This document shows, in pieces, positions 13,166 through 26,352 of a stretch of DNA of 64,000 bases. Location: positions 15,484,001 to 15,548,000 of the forward strand of contig NC_046673.1 in NCBI RefSeq assembly GCF_003369915.1, given 5' to 3'. The position numbers and the translations under genes were made by a program. Under the pieces are notes generated by a model. The model ran no database searches, had not been told where the DNA came from, and worked only from the letters and a program-made list of their open reading frames with translations. This DNA is from Drosophila miranda (Eukaryota; Arthropoda; Insecta; Diptera; Drosophilidae). Position 1 is the stretch's first letter. Each line of letters opens with the position of its first letter.

Positions 13166-15404
13166 TTCTTTCACTCATGCTTTCGGTTGATTATGCGCTT
13201 TTCTATTCCTCTTGATTTCCACATCATTCTTTCTTAACCCCTGCTTGCTTTTATCACACATTTGGCAAGCCTTCATTCGGTGTCACATGCGTTTTCTTCT
13301 TCGAAATGTCATATGTACTATACTTTCATTTGTCCTACGTTTTTTTCGTACTTTTTGGTGATCTTCTTGCTTGTTTTTCATTCCTCCTTAGTTCTCCAAC
13401 TCATGTTTGCATAATCTTTTGCTTTAATCAAACTTTTCGACCCTCCTCTGGCTGCTTGTCACTCTTTTTTCCACCTCTTGCCACCTCTGGCTGTTTGTTC
13501 CACTTTCTCCTTCCATCTCCCACACCTTTTGTCATTCCTTCTTTCCGCTGTCATACTTTTGCGTCTCATTTTTTCTCCATCATACGCGTTTTTTTTTGTC
13601 AAACATTCTGTGGTCACACTTTTCCGGTTACTGCTTGCTTCTGTCACTGCATTTTCGATGCAGTCAATGTGGTGTTCGTGTTTATTGGCAACGCAAAAAA
13701 CAAAAATAAATGATGCAAATATTTTGTAACAAGCAAAACCCCAACACCGGGCACCACAAATACCCCATTTCTAGTTCTGTCATCCACTGGCATCCATTTG
13801 CAGTTATTGCACTTTCTGTCGTGTCCTGTTTCTGTTGGTCCGTCCGTCCGTCCGACTGTCCGTTTGGCTTTGGGTGTTGTGATTAACAAGTAAGCTGGTG
13901 GCTTTCCAATGCCATCTCTCCACTTGCAGAGGACTGTGCTGTCCTGTCGCCTCGCTGTCGTCTGTCGTCTGATGTCCCTCCATCTGTCTGACTGTCTGAC
14001 TGTCGGGCGGTGTCCCCTTGTCTATGTCTGTTGCAGACAGGCAACAACTTGGTAGCACAGTGTAAGTAAGCCCTGTCTTGTTGTCGCTTAATTCTGTTTG
14101 CCACTGGCCATGCCTGTGCATTTGAGGGCTTGCCAAATGGCAACTTTGTTATTTGCAAAACCAGTGTCTGCCCAGACACGCAGAAACGTAGAAACGCAGA
14201 AAAACGAATGCCAGAAAGTAGGAAAGACAATATTTAAACACTAAACAATCAAAAAGACTGTTAACTAATTGGAGTGTGGATTTAGTTATGAAGAGAAACA
14301 TCAACTAACGATGGCAACAATGGTTACAGCATTGCCAGCTGTCGCTTTGAAGCAGAAACATCATTGCCAGTGCTAAACAATCATTTTAAATGAGTCTCCG
14401 ACAGAGACTGTACTTTGAGCTCTTAAATAGGACGGTTAGATGGTACTTTAATGAAAGTTTTCCTCGCCAAAGGCATTGCCAACACCTACTAGGCATTGCC
14501 ATTTGATTGTAATTACAACCACAACTATTTATAGGGCTTTAAAAGTCTACGAAAATAGCCATTACTTGAAATGGAAATCGAAAAATACAGCACAAAAAAA
14601 TCAAAAAATCATTGCCCAAGAAATAAATTCCAAAACAATGAAAATAAAGCAATAATATATGGATATTGTATATTGTTTTGGTTAGAAGAAAAGCATTCGG
14701 CCGCAATCGCTTTGCTATTTCCTATTATTGATCTCTCGATAAGACGTCACGTCACGTGTGTGTGCAGACACATTTTTCCAGCGGGCCACCCCAATCACAT
14801 CATCACGATCCACCTCTCTGTTTCCCCAATTACTGCCCCATCCAGCCATCCATCCGTCCGTCCATCCATCCATCCATCTATCTATCATCCATCATCTCGA
14901 AGCCGCAATCGAAGCGATCTGTCTGCATTGTTTTGCCTAAAAATAAACACAATACATACCCTCCATCTGTCGGATCGGCATATACTCTAATCACGTCACA
15001 ACATTTAAACACCTGGCCAACATTGTGTCCATCGGATTTATAGCTCAACTTATTTAAGTAAATTTTCCAAAAATTACTTGCGTTTCCTTTGTAACAAATT
15101 GCTTTTGTGATGTTTGCTCAAATATTTAATTAGATTTGTCACTCAAGCGCTTCTTTTCAGCAAAAGCAAAAACAAAAAAAGAGCAACGAAACGAGACGAT
15201 GATCGTTTCTTGTGCCAATTCTCAGTAGAAAATCGCGAGAGTGCACTGCACCGAACCGAGCACGATAATTAATGTTAATTTTAACACGAAAGTGGATTTT
15301 GGGGCAATTTAATAGAGCTCGAGGCAGGCGTCATTAAAACTATTCAAACCATGCGAATGCGAATGCAATTTGGCTGCCGGCAAAACGATTACAGAACTGA
15401 AATG

Positions 15405-15445
15405 CAGGCAGGCAGGCAGGCAGATGGATGGATGGATGGATGGAT
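15405..15445. repeat. Compound (CAGG)n(ATGG)n microsatellite
   Basis: Four CAGG units followed by about five ATGG units. Confidence 0.9.
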
Positions 15446-16028
15446 CGAACAGAATGATCGAAAGGTCAAACGGTCAGGCACCTCTGGTGCTAAATCTATG
15501 GATAATGGAGTTCACTTCTCAATTTAGTGCTGGCAATGCCTTTTTTCTTAAAGTACAGTCTCTCAGTTCATCAAAGTGACAGCTGGCAATGCCTTCGAGT
15601 AGAATACATCCTTCAAAGTACAGTCTCTGTTTATATTTCCATACGAAAACAGGTTTAAATTGATAATTTAGGTATGGCAAGGCTGTTTATGGCAAATGGC
15701 AATGTTTTTGCTTCAAATTGACTGCTGGCAATGCTGTAGAATAGATAATCTGTATCTTCAACGTTTTTTGTTCATCCTTTGTCTCGAATATAACCATTTG
15801 TGGCATTTTTATGTGGGGCACACGTGGATCGGGAGTACAATTTCCGTTGTATAACAAGTGCGCGACATTCAATCGCAGTGACAGTTGTGCAACGCAAAAC
15901 ACAAGACAAAGAACCACAAACACACACACAACACTAGCCAGGCAAATGACAGCTGAGGCAAAAAAATAAAACATTCTAAGAGTAAAGCAAAGAGTGGTAC
16001 ACTCATATTCGATAGACTTGAAGTTCTG

Positions 16029-16055
16029 GCCCTGCCCTGCCCTGCCCTGCCCTGC
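16029..16055. repeat. (GCCCT)5 microsatellite
   Basis: Five perfect GCCCT pentamers in a row plus a partial unit. Confidence 0.9.
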
Positions 16056-16860
16056 AATTTCGTCAACTTTCGAGAGTATTTTAATTAGGAAAAGTTCGCT
16101 TCGCACTGGCACTTTGCAACCTTGCAACTTCTTTTATTTTCATCAAAGATAAACAATCGACGGGGCGAAAAGTTTGCTCGACAGCATAAATCAATGCTAA
16201 AATGTCTATAGATACAATCTATAAATTTTCATACGCTCTCATAATCATTAATTTGCATAGCTTTTTGTGTGTGCAACATGTCGCATGGCCGAAGCGAAGC
16301 GGTCATTGAACGATGCTAGATGATAGAACAGTGTGCCCCCCAGTGCCCCGCCATCATCGTCATCGTCATCCACATCCCGAAAAATGTTACACACATTATA
16401 ATAAAAAACACATTTGTCATTACTTTTTTTTCCCTTCTATTTCTTTTGGCATTGACAATGGCCATGGCCGTGGCCCCCGCCGACACTCTGTCTGTCTTTC
16501 TTTCTTTCTTTCTGTCGCTTTTTTGTTGTTGTTGTTGTTGTCGAACCCAAAAAGTTCAGAGCAGAGCAGAACTATTTACCCCGAAAAAGTTGGGGCATCA
16601 TTCGTGGGGCAACAGCCGCAGCCGAAGCCCCAGACATCAGGGCACGGGCAGGGCATGGGACGGGCCGGGCCGGGCAGGGCATTCCCTCTGCTCTTCTTTT
16701 TCCCTAGAATTTGTTTATTTTTATTATGTTTCCAAATTGTTTTTGCACATTTCACTTATTTCGGTGGCCGCGTTCACTTCTTTTTTTTGGCCAAAAGGGT
16801 TTCCCTTTGAGTTACGATTTTTCGTGGTTTTTAAAGGGCTTCAAAATAAAACAAAATTAC

Positions 16861-17510
16861 ACTAAATAAATTACTGATTAAGACTGAATATTCTATTAAT
16901 TTTCGTTATTGCATTGCGTTTGCTTAGAATATTTTTTACATTTTATTATTATTTAAAACAAAAAATTCTACAAGCTTTTTTTTACTATTTTGTTCATTCC
17001 TTTTTTTACTGTTTTTGTAATATATTCATACTATAGGTAGTATATATTTTTTTATATTATTTTTTTTTTTCTTTTATTTTATTCTTACTTTTTATTATAT
17101 TTTATTATTTTTTTAAATTTATTTTATTATATTTTATTATTTTTTTTAATTTATTTTATTTTTTTATTACTTTTTATTATGTTTAATTTTTATTTTTTAT
17201 TCTATTTTATTTTATTTAAAATATCTTTTTATTTCCCTATTATATTTTATTATTATTTTAATTATTATATTGTATTGTATTTAATTATAAGTAAATTTTT
17301 TTAATATTATTATATTTTTTTTTATTTCATTATTATTTTGTATTCTATTTTAATATTTTTTTTCTTATATTTTATTTTTTTTATATTATAATTTTTTACT
17401 ATTTTTTCTTATATTTTATTATTATTTTGTATGATATTTTACTATTTGTTTTTCTTATATTAATATAATAATATATTAATATTTTTGTATTATTTTATAA
17501 CAATTATTAT
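16861..17510. repeat. AT-rich low-complexity block
   Basis: Composed almost entirely of TTTTATTAT-like words (TATTTTATTATTTT recurs many times). No ordered long unit, no coding potential. Confidence 0.7.
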
Positions 17511-19140
17511 TATTGAAGCATTTAAGTATTCTACAGCAGCATAGCATCTGCATCTTGAGATTTATCTTGAGATACCATCACAAGATACTCCTACTTGAAA
17601 CCAGAATATAATCTTTTAATGATTAAAACTTTGACTATTGTCGAAGCGATAGATATTTGCAGTTAGTTTGAAGTGCTCAAAGTTGAAGAAGAATAAACAA
17701 CCGTATGAATACACTAGCCATCAAACGACACAAAGATACAAAGATACTCGGGTGCTCGGATACTCGGTTACTCGCAGGGAGATCCACAGAGCACCGAGCA
17801 CAGAGCACAGAGCGAAGGAAAGTTCAATGTCTGGTAAATCTTTTTCGTTTTATATGCGAGTCCCAGCCCCGCTGTCCGCTCTTTTGGGATGGCAAATCCC
17901 CTAAATAGTGGTCTGATGGAACGAACAGAGGCAGCGCCAGCAGCAGAGACAGTCACAGCTGTCGCACAGTTAGCGCCCATTGATAGATGGCTCCCCCCGC
18001 CCCGCAAAAAAAACGAAGGGCGAGAACAGAAACAGAAACAAATTTGTGATGACAGTAAATGGAGGATGGAGGACAGTGTTTTTTTGGGCCGATGGGATGG
18101 GAGTGTGGCTCGGACGTGGCTGATGGGCCTTCAAGTGTGAATAAGCTTTGGCTTATTTATCGGAGGAGCGTATTAGGACGAAGGGAGGACTGCCCCACAG
18201 ATTTATGAAACTCTTGCCTCCCCAAGAACATCATCTGTCGCACTGTCAGATGCCGCCTTTGTATTGCAGTAACAATTCGGAATTCCGAATTCGAAACTCA
18301 ATTTTCAAAACAGTCCTTGAGGACTGAGTGCTGCTGCTTCTGCTGCAACTTTAATGAAACTCTTGGGATGTTGCCCCCAAAAATTGTATAAACAGCTCAA
18401 GAGCCGAAAAAGTTTAAGTGCCTCGAGAAGAATATGAAAAACCAAAAAAGGATTAAAGACGACCTGTAAGGAGAGGTGAGACAGGGTCAGACTTGTGTGG
18501 AAAAGGGGAAAATGTATGAAAATGCTGCAGCATCGATATGAATATTCATGGATCCAAAAGAAAACAACTTTACACTGCATTTATGACAATTATTGTAATT
18601 GTTTTCCATAAAGTATTTCCAGCAGGAAAATCATGGGATTTTCTTTGCATTTGCATGGAGATTTTCTTATTTTCTAGAGTTCGAAAATAGTCCTTTTTCA
18701 AGGGAAAACCGAGCAATTTTGCGCACATTTTCCCAGGAATAATGCAGTGTCCGTTTAATCAAACAATTGATTGATTCTGTTCTCCGAATTGAAAGAAAAT
18801 AAATGGCTAAATGCTGGCAACGATTTCTGGGAAATTAATGAATTGAACGCAACAGAAGAAATGCAAGGATTTTTATTATTCTATTTGTATTTTCACTTTT
18901 TATTGTTATTCTGTATTGGTCATACTTTTCATTGTCGAAATTCAAGTGAAAAATATGGCTGAACCAACTCCAATGCGGGTTTTCAGGGAAAACAAAGGGA
19001 TATTTGCACATTTCCATTTCGCATGAAACGTTATTTGGAAGTAAATATCTTGTTTTCCAAATGAAAGGATTTTTAGTAGCACTTTCTAGTATCATTTATT
19101 TGTAGTGTTTTGTATTGCTAATTTCGATATTGGAATAGAA
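17511..19140. other. Non-coding stretch
   Basis: No exon recognised. Contains a small TACTCGG/GAGCACAGAGC repeat patch at about 17738-17812 and a perfect AATTCGGAATTCCGAATT palindrome near 18275-18293. Confidence 0.5.
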
Positions 19141-19619
19141 TAGAATAGAAAGTTTTGTCACTATTTTTTGCTTGTATTATTATTTCTTATCATTTTTTTT
19201 TTATTACTATTTTTATTATTCATATTCTTAAATATTTTTGTTTTTTATTATTTTGTATTATTTATTTTTTATTTATTATTATTTCCTATTATTATTTTAC
19301 GTTTTTTTTTTACTCATATTTTTTTATTAATATTTATTTTTAATATTCATATTTTTTGTATTTTTATTTTTTATTATTTTTTTTATTCTTATTTTGTATT
19401 ATTATTTCTTTACTATTATTTATTTTTTTACTATTATTATTTATTTATTATTATTTCTTATTATTATTTTATATTTTTTCATTCATATTTTTTAGTAATA
19501 TTTTTAACAATTATATTTTTAAATATTTTTTGTATTTTTAATTTTTTTTATTCTTATTTTGTATTACTATTTCTTATTATTTTTTTTTATTACTATTTAT
19601 ATTTTTAAATATTTGTTTT

Positions 19620-19650
<31 letters not shown>

Positions 19651-19690
19651 TTTCTTACTATTTTTACCATTCATATTTTTTTTGTTTGTT
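19141..19690. repeat. AT-rich TTATTATTATTTT block
   Basis: Low-complexity TTATTATT/TATTTTT sequence preceded by three AATAG units at about 19134-19150. Open forward frames here encode only F, Y, I and L runs and are composition artefacts. Confidence 0.75.
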
Positions 19691-21120
19691 TCTTGATATG
19701 AGACTTTCTGGAATAAAGACTTTCTCCCATCAAATATGATCTACGAAACATTTCTCTCTCTTTGCCATTGTTCACAAAATACAATTTCAACAATTTTAGA
19801 TCTAATTTCGAATGTTATTTTTAAATATTCATTGCAGTTGCAAACTTAGTTTTCGGACTTCCATCACGAGTTGTACGAGTAAGCATTCAGCATTCAAGTT
19901 GCTGGAATTGCTGGCTAATTCCCGACTAATTAGCAAAGTTGCAGCCTGCCACGAGACAAGAGGAGAGGAGTGACGAGAGGGGCAGAGGCGTGGTCAAGGC
20001 TGGCGGCAAAACGGAGAAATGGGGAAAGTGGAAGCAACAGCAAAGGCCAACTAGAGTCTTTTACTGGGCTAAGCAGTTTATATGCAAATTTTATGAGCTG
20101 TCAACGTGGCCAAGTGTCTTGTCGTATCGTATGCTTAAGCCCCAAGAAGAGGGCTACGGACTCGGACATGGGCCAACAGTTTTACTTCAATTATTCATGC
20201 CATCCATCCAGCCATCCATCCCATCCAAAAGGTCAAGTGTCAGCCTTGCAATTAAGACCCCCAAATGCATGGACGACAAAGACAAAGACACATGTGCATA
20301 CAAATTGCTTTGAATGAAATTCATGTAAAAACATCTTTCTTTCGATAAAGAAATCAAATCTACAGATGATGCTGCCATTTACCTTCCACTCCGCCCCGTT
20401 CCGCACACTTTTTCGGTGGCACATCCATCATTCTTTTATGCCATTTTCATTTGGATTTTCATGCATGACGAAAATCTGTTGCTGATGGCAACAACAACGC
20501 AAAACAGAAAACAAATTTAAGGCATTTTTGTTGGACCCAGATGGACATTTTTTGCGCCAGACTTTGAAGACATTTTTTTCCCAAAGTTCCTTCATAAATG
20601 ACTGAAGGAATGCCACCAAAATAAAAACGAGAAAATGGAAAATAGTGGGGGGTTATTTTGGGTATTTTCCTTGCCTTTGGTCAAAACCCCAGAAAAAACA
20701 AAAGAGCAGGCGAAAAAGCGAAAAGCGAGAGTCCTGCCGCAGAGGGCGCGCGTGTCAATGACTCCAAAGCAAATAACAATACGAATAGTCGTAGTCGTAG
20801 TCGTAGTAGTAATAAAAATGTGGGGCTCCCACCGTCAGAAGTGGCTTCTGAATGGGTTAAATGTGTGGCTTGGGGCTCGGGTGTTTGGGCGTTTGGGGTT
20901 TGGGGGGCGTTTGCTTTCAGCTTTCAGCAGTTGCAGCTTGTCAAAATTTATTTCATTGGCTAAACGCTATAGAGAGAAGCGAAGGATATGACGACTTCAA
21001 GGAGAAGTTTGCTGTATTTCTGTATCTTTTCCTAATAAATGAGATATAATTTTCTATATCCTATAGATACTCCTTGGTATCTATCGGTATTTTTTGAGGT
21101 AGAAAAAGTATTGCCACTTC
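19691..21120. other. Non-coding stretch
   Basis: Nothing gene-like supported. A GTAGTC repeat lies near 20788-20806. Confidence 0.5.
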
Positions 21121-21124
21121 AAGT

Positions 21125-21835
21125 TTTCTAGCAAAAAAAAAAAAAAATGATTAAATATAGAAAAGCGTAAAAAATTTGTATATTTATATTAAGTATTTTA
21201 ATTTGTAATTAAACTTTTAGTTTTTTATTAAATATATGCATTTTATTTTTTTTAATCGATTTTTTCATTTATTTTTACCCTTTTCTAAAAAAAAATTTTG
21301 ATCAAATATACAAAAGTGTATTTAATATTTCATTTTTTTTTATTATTTAAATTTTTAATTAAACTTTTAGTTTTCTTATTAAAAATATGCATTTTATTTT
21401 GTGATATTTTTAGTCGATAATAGAAAAAAGATTATGATCAAATATAAAAAAGCGTATTACATTTTTAATTTTGTATTTATTATTTAAATTTGTAATAAAA
21501 CTTTTAGTTTTTTATTAAAAATATGCATTTTATTTTGTAATATTTTTAATCGATTTTTTTAAGATTTTTAAATTTAAAAAAAAAATTATGATTAGTTATA
21601 CAAAAGTGTAATTAATTTTTAATTTATTATTTAAATTGTTAATTAAACTTTTAGTTTTTTTTTTTTAAATATGCATTTAATTTTGTGATATTTTTGATAC
21701 ATTTTTTTATTAATATTTTTCCATTTCTAAAAAAAAAAAATTATGATCATTTTGTATTTATTATTTAAATTGTTAATTAAACTTTTAATTTATTTTATTA
21801 AAAATATGCATTTTATTTTGTGATATTATGGATAT
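21125..21835. repeat. AT-rich tandem repeat, ~136-151 bp unit, ~5 copies
   Basis: The word AATATGCATTTTATTTT (with small changes) recurs near 21232, 21383, 21520, 21667 and 21803, with spacings about 151, 137, 147 and 136 bp. Each unit also carries, in order, TTATGATCAAATATA(A/C)AAA(A/G)(C/T)GT, TATTTATTATTTAAATT and TAATTAAACTTTTAGTTTT. The constant order of landmarks shows true tandem duplication rather than mere AT richness. Confidence 0.85.
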
Positions 21836-23981
21836 GTGGGCTTATGGATAACACCCGTGTATACCTCTGTTTCATAGTTTGATTGATCAAAAAACCTCCT
21901 TTCCCTTCCCTCTAGTCCGCAAGTTCTGATCAAATAAATGTCTGTATTTGTACATCGTTTGTCAATCGCTTTTGGCGATGGCCGCGTATTGCTGGATTAA
22001 CGCTCTCAATCAGCAGCAGATTGCAGTTTAGAATCCCCTCCCCCCCCCCCTTCATGGGGTTGGCCCTGCTTCTTCTACGGGATGTCTTCCACCTATTTGC
22101 ATTTATCATTGGCAGGCAGCAGGCGGCAGGCAGCAGCAAAAGCAGGCAACAATGACAACACTTTTGCATGCAAATATATCAGAGACATGGTGGGGCCCCC
22201 GCGTTGGCAGTTAAGCACATGTGCCACATCGTCCTCTCTGTCTCCAGCAGATATTGCCCCATCGGTGGGGAGTCGCTGTGCGGCTGTGGCTGGGGCTAGC
22301 TACCTGTTCGGCACAGTGGCTTGAAGTTGATGTCACACAAAGGCAGCAATTTCACAGGAGAACCAGGAATGTTCCTCCAATGTTTTGGCATTGCATTTCC
22401 ATCGATTGTGGGTTCACTGTGCCCTGGGTCGTAGGTCATGTTGGGATGGGCTTCGTCGCATAAGGCGCACAAGTGCCAAATTGCTTAGGCAAACTACGTT
22501 AGTTATTCCAGATGGTAGGAGGCATCGTGGCAACGGTTACTTTTTGCCCCAAATTCGAGTTCCGACTGCCGCCATGCAGGGCCATGCCCAATGGCTGTGT
22601 GTTGCCTGTTAAAGGCTCATAACTGGCGTTGCCAACGGCAAAGCAACTCCTGTTTCCTGCTTTAATGTTTGTTTCTGGCTGTGTCTGTGTGGCTGTGTGC
22701 CCTGACAAGAACATAAATAGACCCAAAATTAGGCCCGAAATTGGGGGCTCCAAACAGATTCGTGTGTGTATGCCGATTCCTATTCGTATTCCATGATGTT
22801 TTGCCTACAACTGTCTACAACTGTCAGTTTTTGTATCCTATTCATCTGTTTGGATATCGCCCTGCTGCCTGCCAATCCTCTGATGCTCCTGCAGCAATCA
22901 CTTAACTCTTTGCCTGCCTTTTGCCTGCCCCGTCCTTCTAGCCCTTCATCTCTTCGTCTCAGGTTGAAATGAAAGAAAAGCAAGTGAAAAGTGTTTGCAA
23001 AGGTCTTCGAGTGGGGGCGGCTTTCGAGGATATTCATATCAAATTCACTTAATCATATTTGTGGCACCATTTGCAGGTGGGCGTACAGAGATACAGATAC
23101 AACTCTCCAGAAGATTGGATGATCATTGATGGGTCTCAGATTTTCGTGCTAGAATCTCCATTCGATGTCAAATAAATGTCAGCCCTTTTTCGTATGACAA
23201 ACAATTAACAGAATAAATGGGTTTTCGTCTTGTCTGGCAATTTATTAAATTTTTTAATTGAATCATTTTCAATTAAAAATATTTTTGTGTATTCAATTTC
23301 TATGCTGCTTTTGGGTTTGTTGTTGGTTTTCCTTTTTTTCTACAACTTTTTTGCGGTCGAGCAGCCGAGCCTCGGAAAAACACGGAGAAAAAAATTTGTT
23401 TGTTTCGGGAATTTCGATGTTTCGCCTTTTTTCGGTTTTCTCCGCTTCTGGCTTTTCTTTTTTTTAGACTCCCACATGAAATATTCAATTTTCATTTCCT
23501 TTACGGTGATTTTTTGGTTTTTTTTTTGTTTGTGCATAAAAAATCCAATAAAAAATTTAACAAAAAATCAGAGAATGGAAGGATTTGTTACCGCGGGAGA
23601 TCCGTAGATATCTTCGGGTTATACTCAATTAGTTATGATAAATGCCTGAAGGATTTAGGTGGAAATGCATTTAAATAATGCTCTGGAATTGGGCTTCGAA
23701 TAGAAGAAAATTATAGGCTTCCTTCATATCATATCATATTGTCGCCTCGAATATCTTTAGGCATAACAAGTTTTTCCTTGGACCAGAAATATACCAAAAT
23801 TCTTCCTCTCTTTCCATGGGTTCTACAGCAAACAAAATCGCAGAAAAAACACTGCAAAATAATCCCAGAGGCAATTTGACATCGATTGGGTTCGGCTTGG
23901 ATGCATGCAACGCACGGACATTTTGATTGCAGATTGTATTTTCGTAGGATTCGAGCTGTTAATTAATAGACATTTTGTTTG

Positions 23982-24014
<33 letters not shown>

Positions 24015-24462
24015 AAAAACACGACATGAATGTGCATTCGAATCTGTAATTTACTTGGCAGTCCGCAAAGCGACATTCCGGGCAATCAATCATCTGGCTC
24101 ATTGCTGCCCCTTTTTTTTTGTGTGGGGGGGGGGGAGAGAGAGCCCACCGCATTGATAAGAGGGGGCTTTGCAGGGGCCTTTGGCTAAATAAATATTATG
24201 CGTATGATGGCAAATGTATCAGAGTTCCAGCCCGAATACCAAAATACCTGATGGCATTTTAAGTGGAAAACAATGTTGATGCGCGATAGCGCAGGCGATT
24301 GATATCATCATCAGCGATGGATACGATAGATACAATTCCTCTGTAACCGATGCGACGACTCCGTTTGCCGTTAAGGTAGTGAATGGAGGACACTTATCGA
24401 ATGATAAGTCCTACGTCTATAAGGAGGTACAGAACTCTGTGGAACTCCTAAGGAAGGGGAGT
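21836..24462. other. Non-coding stretch
   Basis: No supported gene. Contains a C run near 22034-22050, a 20-base G run at 23994-24013 with a second G run near 24124-24134, and a T-rich segment near 23230-23560 whose frames lack protein character. Confidence 0.5.
23994..24013. repeat. G20 homopolymer
   Basis: Twenty consecutive G residues preceded by nine T. Length may be unreliable because homopolymers are error-prone in sequencing. Confidence 0.8.
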
Positions 24463-24830
24463 GCAACGAGAGAGATCTAACTCTAACGAAAGAGATAGAG
24501 CTCTAACGAGAGAAAGTTCTCTAACGAGAGAGTACTCTAATGAAAGAGACTACTCTAGCGAGAGAGTACTCCAACGAGAGAGATAGAGCTCTGCAAGAGA
24601 GATAGAGCTCTTAGGGGAGAGATAGAGCTCTAACGAGAGAGAGAGAGCTCTAAATAGAGAGATAGAGCTCTAACTAGAGAGATAGAGCTCTAACGAGAGA
24701 GATAGATCTCTAACGGGAGAGCATTCCAACGAGAGAGTAGCCTTATTAGAGACTACTCTAACGAAACATAAATCTAACGAATGAAAACTCCAACGAAAGA
24801 AACCTCAAACGAACGAGAACTCTAGAGACT
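24463..24830. repeat. 20-bp GA-rich tandem array (GAGCTCTAACGAGAGAGATA)
   Basis: About 18 imperfect 20-bp units. The central part (about 24560-24710) is most regular, with GAGCTCTAA(C/A)(G/T)AGAGAGATA repeated back to back; the edges decay into CTCTAACGA(A/G)AGAG variants. Every unit contributes GAGAGAG, so the array is a dense cluster of GAGA-factor/CLAMP-type motifs, and the GAGAGAGATAG core resembles the dosage-compensation MSL recognition element. Function is inference. Confidence 0.85.
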
Positions 24831-26340
24831 TCTAAAGTGGGAAAATGGATTTTTGAATCTATTGAAAATGTCGAACTTCTTCCAAAAATCTTTCAACAAA
24901 AACCCTTTAAAGCCCACGCTTTTCTGCCAATAAATCCCCCAATAAACAGGACGAATTCATTAAGTCCTTAGCAAATATTTCAATTGAAATTCCATTTCAA
25001 TAAAATCGGTTTCCAAAATTAATTTTAATTAAGTGACAAACTGACAAAAACAAAAAAAATTCCTCTACCATAATGGCCGGCATTTTCAGGCAATTAAATT
25101 GAAGCCCAATTAAAATAAAATTGCAATTAAATTAGCCAACGACAGGGAATAAATATTATTTTCATAGATTTCCGTTTCAAATTGCAACCATTTTTTTTTT
25201 TTTTTTGTCCTTTGCATTTGCATCTGCTTCAAGGATGGCCTTGAAACAGCAACAGGAATATCACGTATACGACACCGCTATTGCGTTTTTCCTGTTGCTG
25301 CTTCGGAGAAAAATCAAAGAATTTTTTGTTGACCTCCGTTTGCGGAAAGGTCCGCTGGTCACGCGCCAAAACTAGCGCTGCAGCTAGTGGGGAGACACCA
25401 TCGTGCAGTTCCTTAAACGCAGCGATTAGCAAAAGGACACGTACGGAACGGACCAGAACGGCGGAGGATGCTGCCTGCCCCCTCATATGTGTGTGTGAGT
25501 GTGTGCGGGAATGTGGCAACAAGTTTGGTTAACGAGGCAGGCCACCACATGCCGCCAGAGGAGAGCAGAGGAGATCCTTAACCACAAAAAGAGTGGCTCT
25601 TGTTGCATGCAGTTTTTCCACCATTCCATTCATCCGAGGTCGGAAATCGGTGGAAATGGCGGAGTTTAACAAGCGGTTCTTCTTTTTCCTTTAGCCAAAA
25701 ATTTTCCCTTCATAGAAAAACTAAAAATTGTAATGGAAATGAACATCTTTCAAGCGCAAAAGAAAAAACAATCCAGTAATATGTAAAACCAGGAAGACTC
25801 CAGAAAAATATTCAATAATATTTAAGAGCAATATACATGCGGATATACTTACGGATATTGTTTTGGAAATGTTTTCTCATTTGGAAATTATTTTAAGATT
25901 TTGCAAAAGAGTCATTTAAATATTCTCAATTTTAATGGGTTTAAAATTTATTACCACTTTTTGTTTGTAATCTAAGAAAATGTTTGTGTTATTGCAACTG
26001 AAAGCCTATTATAATATCCTCGTTCTCTAGTTAAAAAAATTAATATTTAAAATGTAAGTTTTTTTCTGATTTCTTAGCATGTTTTTTTATATTTTTCAGT
26101 ATTAAAATTCTGAAACTTTGAATTTTAATTGTAGATTTCAAATTTTCTTTAAGTTGTTCTTTCAAAATTTTCAAAAATACTATCAAAAGTGCATTTTGAA
26201 ATGTTTCCTTGCACAACATACCTTCATTATCTAAAATATTGAATACCATTTTTCCGAAACCATATTTTTGAAAACCTTTTGTTTTCAAACCCCCAAAAAG
26301 CACACACACCATTCACACAACACTCTCACGAATTTAGTCA
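24831..26340. other. Non-coding stretch
   Basis: AT-rich with no supported exon. The minus-strand frame at 26040-26312 is lysine/phenylalanine-rich and lacks splice or start support. Confidence 0.5.
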
Positions 26341-26352
26341 AGAACTTACAGT

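Larger units (their letters stand above)
13166..16860. other. Non-coding stretch rich in tetranucleotide microsatellites
   Basis: No supported gene. Simple repeats include CCGT near 13835-13858, CATC/GTCC near 14841-14890, CAGG then ATGG at 15405-15445, GCCCT at 16029-16055, and TTTC followed by TTG near 16495-16542. The open frame at 16313-16865 is a shadow of these. Confidence 0.5.

Noticed and set aside
12290-13237. Four long forward frames of Phe/Leu/Ser/Tyr-rich repeat peptide
   Set aside because: They are the 31-bp minisatellite read in cycling frames, not genes.
19155-19608. Hydrophobic multi-frame proteins of F, Y, I and L
   Set aside because: AT-rich low-complexity DNA; every forward frame gives similar output.
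24001-24134. Possible G-quadruplex or regulatory G runs
   Set aside because: Simple G homopolymers of uncertain length and no other context; recorded only as a repeat.
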